Shown here in pieces: positions 29,801 to 37,513 of a stretch of DNA of 64,000 bases. A program made the translations under genes and the position numbers. The stretch comes from Klebsormidium nitens (Eukaryota > Streptophyta > Klebsormidiophyceae > Klebsormidiales > Klebsormidiaceae), in contig DF237058.1 of the NCBI GenBank assembly GCA_000708835.1, positions 1 to 64,000 of the forward strand. The letters are read 5' to 3'. The notes under the pieces were generated by a model. It was given only the letters and a program-made list of their open reading frames with translations. It was not told where the DNA came from and ran no database searches. How positions within the stretch are numbered: the first letter of the stretch is position 1; each line of letters begins with the position of its first letter.

Positions 29801-32800
29801 GCTTGTAACGGCAAGACTTACCAGCTTGGAGTTAAAACCATTTAATCACGTCAGCAAACTCCCACTCCGCTCCGTGCCAGCAGAATTGAGCTGTTGGTGC
29901 AGCCCATCAGTGAAAGCGCTGGCGCTCGGCAAGTGCGTCAACAGACTAAACCACTTGACACGTCAGCAGAGTATTGAACTTCGCTCCACTCCATGCAGCG
30001 ACGTCAGCAAGATCGAGTTGTCGGTGCAGCCGACCGCGAATGCGCTGGGGCTCGGCAAGTGCGTCAACATGAAGCCGACGACGCTGCCGGTGCTCGTGTT
30101 TTCGGTTGGCGGGATGATCGGCAACTTTGTCAACGACTACAGCGACGTGGTATGTGGCGGCCTCAAGTTGACTTTGTCATCTTTCAAGGAGGGGCGCAAA
30201 ATGTCAAGACGTCCCTTGAGGATCGTATCAGAGCCCAAAGAAGGGCCGAAAGATGAGTGGAAATAGAGAACTCAGATGGATCGTGTGCTTGCGTTCATGG
30301 GCGACGCTTTCATTTCGGATTCACGATTGCGTTCTGTTGGACAAGTCAAGCTTGTCCGCCTCCTACTCCGCCACTGACCCTATTTCTAACTTTCAATCTC
30401 CCTGACATTCCTCCAAATGCTGACGTCATCCTTTTATTCCCACCATTCCTCCCGCTGTTGCAAAGTACGGGGCGAGTTTCTGTTGCACGACTGTACTCGT
30501 CGTTCCCAAGACCCCTGCTGACGTCGCTCTGAAGCGCTGACGTCATTTATGATTCCCCGCAGTTCCTCCCGCTTACCAAACGGCGGCCAGGAAATGGGGT
30601 GGGGCGGTGCTGCACGTAAATTGACAAAGCCCTTGACTGACGTCATTCCGCCTGTGGTTCACTCCGATCGCTGACGTCATCCCTGTTCTCCCGCAGTTCA
30701 CTTGCTGTACCGAACTGCGGCCAAGAACCGGGGGCGAGGTGGTGTTGCACGTTCGCAATCATCATCCCAACACCGCTGCTGACGTCATCCGGATTGCAAA
30801 TTCGTCGCAGTGCTGACGTCATCTCTGTTTCCCTGCAGTTTCTTCCACTGTACCAGACGGCAGCCAAGTACCGGGGCGAGGTGGTGTTGCACGTGATCGA
30901 CAAGGCGTGGTGGGCGGTCAGCAACATCGAGATGATCCAGGCGTTCTCCAACTACAAGGTAACGGCTAAATACGTAAAGAATGAATTGTGGCGTCAGGGT
31001 ATGTGACTCTCTGAGGGATTCCCTCGGCCTTTTTCGAAATGTAGGCCTTTTCTCAAAAGGTGGAGCCGAATGCGTAAAAGGGAGGTTTGTTACTTCAGCT
31101 TTTGAGGCTTCACGGGTTTTCAGAAGCTTCGCAACCCCGAGTTAATGCAGGTCTTTTGCCAAGGTTTAAGGTGCGGACAGGAGGTAATAAGACGTAACAG
31201 GAGGTTGAGGATGCAAGATTTGGGATGCTGGAAGTGTTCTTAAGCTCGAAGCGTCCAGGATCTATGCGCTGGAACTAGAAGGCTCGGTGTTTGGCAGTTG
31301 TGCTTACAACTGCAGCGCCATTAAGGATCTAGTGCCGATGGCAGAAGGCCCAATAATCTACTTGCAGTTGAACGTGCAGCCAGACCGTGTGTCCACGTGG
31401 CAACATGGTTTCAAACCACGGTTCTTTATTCTTGTAATCGACAAGCACAAAAATAAGGGAACCTTGTCTTCTCGACTTTGAGTGCTCAACCGGTTGGGAC
31501 GGTCGTTTTCAGGTGCACGTTGCTGCAGTGGACGACTTTGCGGATGATGCCGCGAAATTCATGGACTGCTTCTACAAAGTGCACGTAAGCCCTGATCGCT
31601 TGAAGTCTTCCAAAACTCTCCATTCATTTTCGTATGGAAGCTTGAAGTGGTTTCTGGGACGACGCCCCGTAGTTTATGGAATGCAAAGTGTCCGTGAGCC
31701 CGGCCGATCGCACGAGAAATCTCCTTGCTCATTGCAACTGAGAAGCATCGAGTGACCATGCGGACGACTCAGTGAAGTCTGTGGTTCGATTGTGCCAAGT
31801 GCACGTGAGCAGCGCAGCAGATTGGTCGCACGAATTTCTGTTCGCGTTTTGTGCTTCGCTTCCTTTCCTTCAGCAAGTGCACAGAATTCTGTCAGTGGCT
31901 CTATCTCGTGTCGAACTTCGAAACGAATCGTGACTTGAGCTAAAGTCACTCCTCATCTACGAAAACAAACTGCGGTGTCGATCTTAATTGCAGACCAACC
32001 ACAAGGGTTCAACTCTCGCCAGATTGCTTGTTGTCTGCAGCTTCTGAGCAGCGTTGTCAGGCCCTGACATGCCTTCTCGCCGAGATTTCCTCTTAGTCGC
32101 CTCGGAAGAGAAATTGAGCTCGCATTTCCTGAGCTCCTGCCCTGTTCCTCCACTCCCATACCTTGCTTTCTCGATTCAGATCGGCCTCAAGTCGCACCTC
32201 ATCTTTTACGACATGATCAACTCGCAAGGCCACTTGGACGAGTCCCTTGCGGGCGTAAAGCTCCGCGGGTTCAGCGACGCCGTCGCGGCCGGAATGGGTC
32301 TCCCGACCCCGCTACCGTCTCCCGTAGAAACCGCAAAAAAGAAACCGACGCTCGGGATCCTGACCAAGACCGGGAAGCGGAGGCTAGTCAATGAGAAGGA
32401 GGTCGCAGCTTGGGCGCGGGAGGCGGGCTTCGACGTACTGGTTCTCGACTGCGATATGCACTGCACCAAGACGCCCTGGACTGATCTGGTGAGCGGCTGA
32501 ATTGCAATTCCTCTGCGGTTCTGTCATTTGACGTCATTTCCACGGCCCTTGGTTGACCACTTTCCAGGCCCGCGTCCATCAGCTTTTGGCTGCTGTAGTT
32601 GCAAAGCTCTTCGTGAGATGCTCGGCATAACAGTCGCTGCAAGGGCGCTGCGTTTCCAGCGCACGAACCTATGGGGAATGTTTGCGGCGGTGACAGCTGG
32701 GAGATGCTGACAAGAATCGGAGATCCGCTAAACCGTCTGTTTTTGGGGCATGCCCGAACCCTTTGGTTGAAGAGCAACGAGACAGGAGTACATTTTCTCC

Positions 32801-34641
32801 GCCAGCTGAGATCCTTTGGTTCAGTGAAAGTCCGTGCTCTCCCAGATGGTCGGACTGGATTCTTTCCCTCTTTTTGCTAGCTGGCGGTCTGCAGCGAGGT
32901 GACGTGTACCTGGGCATGGAAGCTCGAACGTCTATATCTTTCTCTCCTGATTGCTGCAAGCCGAAACACTTCAGTCCAGGATTCCATCCGCTAACGTCAT
33001 CATCTCCTGCTCACGTAAACAGACTTCCCCCCTATACCCAGGTTGCAGATATGCGGCGCATGGACGCGTATCTGGGCGTGGATGGCGATGAGTATTTTGT
33101 TCATCTCTTTCCGTGGACGTGTCAGAGCACACTGTTCTTTCAGCTGATTGTCTACACATCGGCTGACGTCAGCAACCTCCGTCATTCCAGGTGGCGATGA
33201 TGCGGCGCATGGACGCGTACCTGCGCATGGAGGCCAAAGGCTCGGCGATATTTCTTGTTTCGCAAGCCGAGAAGTCTCTAAGTGCAGGGTTGCATCAACT
33301 GACGTCATCATCGATTTGCCTCTTCCCCAGGTTGCGATGATGCGGCGCATGGACGTGTATCTGGGCGTCGAGGGCGAGGAGATGATGCACGCGCTGCTGA
33401 TGCGGCCGGCGGCGGTGGTTGTGCAACTGATGCAGTACGGCACGGACGGCACCTTCCTGGGTAGCCACTGCAAGCACGTCGCGCACATGCTGGAGCTAAG
33501 GTTAGCACAAACCCCATCTTAAACCGAACAACAAGATCTTCTGAATATTTTGTTTGACTGAGGATTCGGTATGGATAAGACACAGATTCTGGAGACCCAT
33601 TGCAAGCACGCGACGTGCATGCTGGAGCTAAGGCTAGCGCAAACCCATGAACTGAGTGGCAAATTTCTTGCGTTTTTTTGGGTTCGAAATGGATTTGGTA
33701 GCGTCATGACTCAGTCACAGATCCTGGGAGCCACTGCAAGTTTGTCGAGCGCATGCTGGAGCTAAGGTGGGTTGAATAACCCTGGGGAATGTGGGGGGAA
33801 AAACCTTCTGATCGCAAATTACAAAGAAATGCATGATGACAACGACAAATTCCTGATTCAGGGATACTGCAAGCACGTGGCGCAGGACGCTTATGATGGT
33901 ACTAAGGATAGAGCTAAGTATTGTTATACCTGGAGACTAACCCGTTATATTCTGAATAGCCTTGTGGTTGAGTCACGCTTCTTGGGCACACTCGCGCAAG
34001 CCTGTGGCGCGCATGCTGGAGGCAAGGTGAGGCTGGAACGCCAAGAAAGATCGATGATCATGAAACAAAGAACTTTATACCATGGCAATCGATTTCAACC
34101 CGTTGCAAGAGGTACTGCAAGCACGTGGCGCGCATGCTGGAATATCGGTTAGGGCAAACCCTGACTGCGCAGTAAAGGACGCTGTTCAAACCTCTCTGAT
34201 TAATCAAGAATGCATTAACCGTTTGAGCTATTTGCAACCCTTCGGATATTACAGCAGGCACGGGGCGCTCACACCGGAGGTAAGATCAGGGAATATCTGA
34301 CATACGCTTTTCCGAATCACTGATATTTGGAGATGGCCAGGCTTACAGATCTCGAAGTCTCATCCTTATGGCGCAGTTATGTGGAGTGGGTGGCGAAGCT
34401 AGAAGACACGAACCTGCTCGAAGTGGTAAAGGGCGACAAAACCCACCCGGCCGTGGTGGATCCGCGCGCAGTCTGGGGGGGTAAAACGTCCCTTGGAGAG
34501 ACCCCCGATGCAGGACTGCACGCAGGGCTCACTTATTACCATGACCTAGATGTCAGGATTCCAAAGGAAGAAGCTCTCAAGATCTTCGCCAGCGTCAAAC
34601 AATTACTGGTCACTCCAAAACCCCTTAAACCCTGGTGGTAA
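26898..34641 (+). CDS. Glycosyltransferase family 61 (DUF563) type II membrane protein
   Basis: Eleven exons (26898-27018, 27431-27504, 27825-27905, 28513-28704, 29357-29481, 29999-30149, 30839-30958, 31513-31584, 32180-32488, 33331-33500, 34377-34641) give 559 residues in phase. GT61 enzymes are Golgi transferases, in plants usually xylosyl- or arabinosyltransferases for N-glycans or xylan. The N-terminus has a short cytosolic tail and one membrane anchor (about residues 24-40), then a coiled-coil stem (to about 115). GT61 blocks follow: CHVTGDVRI, PHPRKFDEAIMRT, LPVLVFSVGGMIGNFVNDYSDV, FLPLYQTA, ACxxV-like IGLKSH, LGILTKTGKRRLVNE and RPAAVVVQLMQYG. The usual HGAGLTNM motif reads EGEEMMHA here, so catalysis may be altered. 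The acceptor is unknown. Introns 3-10 hold many degenerate copies of exon edges. Confidence 0.9.
28384..28456 (+). repeat. Echo of GT61 exon 4 5' edge
   Basis: A splice-acceptor-like CTCCAG at 28398-28403 followed by about 50 nt matches the start of exon 4 (28513), including AATGCGGCGCTG and CAGGTGATACGCC. It is shifted 109 nt upstream of the real exon and has lost its frame through substitutions. Confidence 0.75.
28705..29000 (+). repeat. Two echoes of GT61 exon 4 3' edge
   Basis: The last 50 nt of exon 4 plus the first about 90 nt of intron 4 recur twice. The donor-equivalent boundaries are 28704 (real), 28846 and 28994, spacing 142 and 148 nt. Both copies keep TCGGGTGCGAGAAGGGCAAC-like and ATGTGCCACGTC stretches; the second has lost the GT donor (CTGACG). 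An intron word ending TAGAGCATCTA is also shared. Confidence 0.85.
29850..29965 (+). repeat. Echo of GT61 exon 6 5' edge
   Basis: CTCGGCAAGTGCGTCAAC at 29925 repeats the same word in exon 6 at 30051, an offset of 126 nt. The match extends back over GTGCAGCC and GAATTGAGCTG to the exon 6 acceptor region. The copy has no downstream donor and appears non-functional. Confidence 0.75.
30421..30838 (+). repeat. Three tandem echoes of GT61 exon 7 5' edge, each with TGACGTCA 25 nt before the exon start
   Basis: Exon-start-equivalent positions are 30446, 30563, 30697 and the real 30839 (spacing 117, 134, 142 nt). TGACGTCA starts at 30421, 30538, 30672 and 30814, exactly 25 nt before each. The first 40-50 nt of exon 7 (TTCCTCCCGCT..., GCGGCCA, GGGGCGAGGTGGTGTTGCACG) are recognisable in each copy. 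The closest copy is the best preserved. Extra TGACGTCA words occur at 30638 and 30780. Confidence 0.88.
31585..31890 (+). repeat. Echoes of GT61 exon 8 3' edge
   Basis: The exon 8 end AAAGTGCAC followed by a GTAAGC donor (boundary 31584) recurs as AAAGTGTCC/GTGAGC at boundary 31692 and AAGTGCAC/GTGAGC at 31804, spacing 108 and 112 nt. A remnant AAGTGCACAG lies near 31883. The downstream GATCGC word is kept in the first copy. Confidence 0.7.
32880..33330 (+). repeat. Three tandem echoes of GT61 exon 10 5' edge
   Basis: Exon-start-equivalent positions are about 32880, 33042, 33191 and the real 33331 (spacing 162, 149 and 140 nt). The copies at 33042 and 33191 keep an intact CAG acceptor, the phase-0 start and ATGCGGCGCATGGACGCGTA, so they could still be spliced as alternative exon starts. 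TGACGTCA lies at 33164 and 33300, and a variant AACGTCA at about 32993. Confidence 0.88.
33501..34285 (+). repeat. Six tandem echoes of GT61 exon 10 3' edge, about 130-nt period
   Basis: The exon 10 end (CACTGCAAGCACGTCGCGCACATGCTGG region, donor boundary 33500) recurs with boundaries at about 33632, 33766, 33899, 34026, 34147 and 34279. Spacings are 132, 134, 133, 127, 121 and 132 nt. The core TGCAAGCACGTGGCGCGCATGCTGGA is visible in whole or part in all but the last, most decayed unit. Several keep GT-type donors. The array fills almost all of intron 10. Confidence 0.88.
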
Positions 34642-35650
34642 CCTAGGACTGCGCGTAGGGTTAGCAGACTGCCAGTACTGCAATTTGACTTGCTGATCAT
34701 GGTCCGAGTCGGGAAAGGGTGGAAAGCAGAGGGTTGAGGGGATCGCGGACGCTAATAACGCAGCTACAGCATAGCATTTGCTTTTGATAAGGTCTTAAGC
34801 ATGTGGGCGGTGCATGTATGTCTGTCAAATGACAATGTTGGGCGTTTGGGCGCCGTCCACTAGAAGCTCGCACAAACTGTTTCCTTCCTAGTTGGCGGGC
34901 ATTTGAGATGACTTTGGGCCCGTACGGTGTGCACACGCCGGGTGACCCATTAGGTTTTTTAGGAAAACGAACATGTAATCTCAAACATGGAAAAGGACTT
35001 TGTTATTGGATCAAGGTTGAGGCTTGCAGCTGCATGCTACAGAGGCTACATATTGAATTTGATTGTGGTCACGATACATCTTGTTTCCTTGCATGAATTG
35101 CAAGAGAAGCCCTCCGCATTGAATTGCATGAGAAGTTTGCAGCCTAGGTATATTATAGCTATAGCATGTATGGATCTAGGGCTTATGATGGGCCCGACGA
35201 TTGTACATTTAATCAAATCAACCATGAGAAGAGTGCCGGCCGCTCCTATACTAATACTCATTCATGTAACAAATTATACATGATCGACTCGCCTGCATGG
35301 GCGTTGCACGTTTGGAGCGCCTCGGCGAGGCGCTCCAATTGTGCAACGCCCCAGGCAGCGCTACCGTCGCACCTTGACATCGTCGAAGCTTTTGTAAGCA
35401 TTCAGCTAGATTATTCGCCGGGTCGGACAGATCATAATTGAACTTGCGAAGTTAGGCGTCATGGGCGGCCCGTCGGCCCGAGCTTAATGCTGCAAGACCT
35501 GATCGCAACAATGACCCTTTCAACGAAGATCTACTATACTTTCAGAATTTTTCGACCCTGTGGCGGCAACTCAGTCCTTCAAACCAGAAAAGAGTCGCAC
35601 ATGGATCTATCGAACTTTTGGCCGGACGCTCCGTGACGGCTTGTATGGTC
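34642..35650. other. Convergent intergenic gap between GT61 and COMT-like genes
   Basis: No supported gene. The middle (about 35030-35280) is AT-rich with several TGCATG words. A strong foldback lies at 35299-35352 (separate entry). The ends presumably carry the two 3' UTRs. Confidence 0.5.
35299..35352. repeat. Long GC-rich inverted repeat (foldback)
   Basis: GGGCGTTGCAC pairs with GTGCAACGCCC and an inner TTGGAGCGCCTCG pairs with CGAGGCGCTCCAA around a single central G, with three mismatched positions between the two stems. It stands in otherwise AT-rich DNA in a tail-to-tail gap. It could be a small foldback element, a small-RNA hairpin or a transcription end signal; the sequence does not decide. 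Confidence 0.75.
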
Positions 35651-37309
35651 TCAACTCAAGTCAGTACCTTTGTACGTGCTCACTTCCAACCCATCTTGCA
35701 CATCGTCCCGATACTCTAGCGTCGACTCGATGATCTCACTTTTATACCGGCCCGACCCTCGCACGTAATTCAAGTATTCAGTTAACGACTTGCTGAAAAT
35801 GCCCGCGTTATCCGCCACAATAACCGCGCCGGGGTTAAGCAAGGGTTCGGCAGCTAGGAGGTAGTCCAAGTATTCAGAGGGCTTTGCGTCGAGGAAGAGA
35901 AAGTCGATGCCGTCGATGGGCTTGGAAAAGAGCGACCCGGTCTTGAGTTGGGGGATCCCCTCCTGTGCGCGGCCCCACCGGACGTCGATCTTGTCCGCCA
36001 TCTTCGCTTGCCACACGAACCTGGCGGAGCAGAACGGAAAGTTCAGGCGAAACGGAAGCGCTCGAATCTCAAGAGCCGCTCAAACCTGTGAAAGGAACAG
36101 ATACGAGCGGCAAGGTCTACAAGATTGTACTCAAAAGAGGTATCTGAGCGAGGGTCTGTTGAACAAGGACACTCGTACACGAGCGCTGCAAATCGAGTAC
36201 CAAAAAAGAAGAGAATCTCTTTGATTGGGTCCTAAACCCGTGACGCTCGGCGGCTGCGAAGCCCGCACCGTTGCCCGTTGATCGCCCAGATCGTACGATC
36301 ACTTTGTCCATTACGTGGCGAATAGAAGCGCGGGTTGTACAGCTTCGCAGACGCTACGCAGGCAGAGGTAAAGCGTTCTCTATCATCGTGAGTATATCAT
36401 TCGTAGCGCCGTCTTCAGTTCCTCAAGACAAGGAAGAGGCCTTGTCCTCCAGCGTTCGCTGAAGCTTTTTACGCTCCAGATGCTCAAAGGTAGAGAACTT
36501 AGTCCGCTGGAACGCACCGTTTGGCGGCAATAAGCCACTTGAAGTCGCTCTCGTATGAGATGATGCGGCCGCCGGGCGGCAGAACTTGTCCCATTCGGAT
36601 GGCCGAGTAACCCAAAAAAGCGCCAACCTGCGGGAATAAACAGAGGGGTCTTAGAAAGGAGAAATTGTTCTGCCAGTGCGAGCACATCCGGAAAGAATAT
36701 CTGCTGGGGTCCGCATCCCAAGAAGCTTGTTTCGTGGCAGCTCTTGCCTAGGCAGAGCAAAGAGAAGAGAAAAAGCTGAATGACATTCGCCTTTACCGAT
36801 AAAGGTTGTAAAGCAAATTGGGCACTCAAAGTTGAGACTTCGTGACATTTGTTAAATGCAAGGGCAAAGCTCCTCAACGTAGCAACAGGAGCCGTGTCAC
36901 TGTTTGGGTCGAGTGCATACGCATAGTTGTCGGCGTGCGATTGCTTAATTTTCACTCCCTTTCGGGCGTGTTTATCGGCCAGAGCTCAGGAGGGCTTTGA
37001 AGCGAGAGCCCAGGCCTCCCAAGGCAGCAGCGCTCCTCATAGCATTTCAAAATAAGGCCTGCTCATGCCACAGTCTGTCGCAATTCGGAAAGATCCGCAA
37101 AACGGAAACGTTTGCACTCAAAGGAGCTTTGAACTCACCTCGACAATAGTCTGCGGCGCCCGCTGAACGACGAGGCCTTGTAAGATGGCGCCCTTCTGCA
37201 CAGTCGAAAGGAGAGCAGGCTTGATCGAAGCCTTCGTGACGTGCGATTGACTAGTCATTAACGAAGTGGAGCTCGATGCTTCTTGATTGAGAGAATGAGA
37301 GACGGGCAT
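35651..37309 (-). CDS. COMT: Catechol O-methyltransferase-like SAM-dependent methyltransferase
   Basis: Three exons (37309-37139, 36627-36518, 36020-35651) give 216 residues in phase. The fold and motifs match animal/fungal COMT rather than the large plant caffeic acid O-methyltransferases: VEVGAFLGYSAIRMGQVLPPG (SAM site), SYESDFKWLIAAKR, FLFLDAKPSEYL and VIVADNAG (the metal-binding Asp and Asp-Asn), then YVRGSGRYKSEIIESTLEYRDD and a C-terminal STYKG, where animal COMT has AIYKG. Such enzymes transfer a methyl group from SAM to a catechol hydroxyl with magnesium; the substrate here is unknown. An in-frame TGA lies directly before the chosen ATG. No signal peptide or membrane segment is seen, so it is probably soluble. 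It is followed closely upstream by the LPA1-like gene on the same strand. Confidence 0.88.
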
Positions 37310-37513
37310 TCAGGCACGGGGGGAACTCGACGCTTACTTTCGCTTGCCTTCCAGACCGCATCGGAGTGTCAGCAGGACGGAGCGAGTGTTTCGTGAAGCG
37401 ACATGAAGCGCTTCTCAACAAAGCAAGGTCGCTCTGACGAACTTTCGCCAAGCAATTCCGATCGACCGAAGGGTTCTCTGGTGCCCTCACTTCCGCAACT
37501 TTCAACCAGTCGA

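Noticed and set aside
33586-34160. Repeated CKHVAxMLE-coding stretches as extra GT61 exons or a CRISPR-like array
   Set aside because: They lack paired splice sites in one frame, decay progressively and match the exon 10 edge; they are tandem exon-edge duplicates, not exons or CRISPR repeats.
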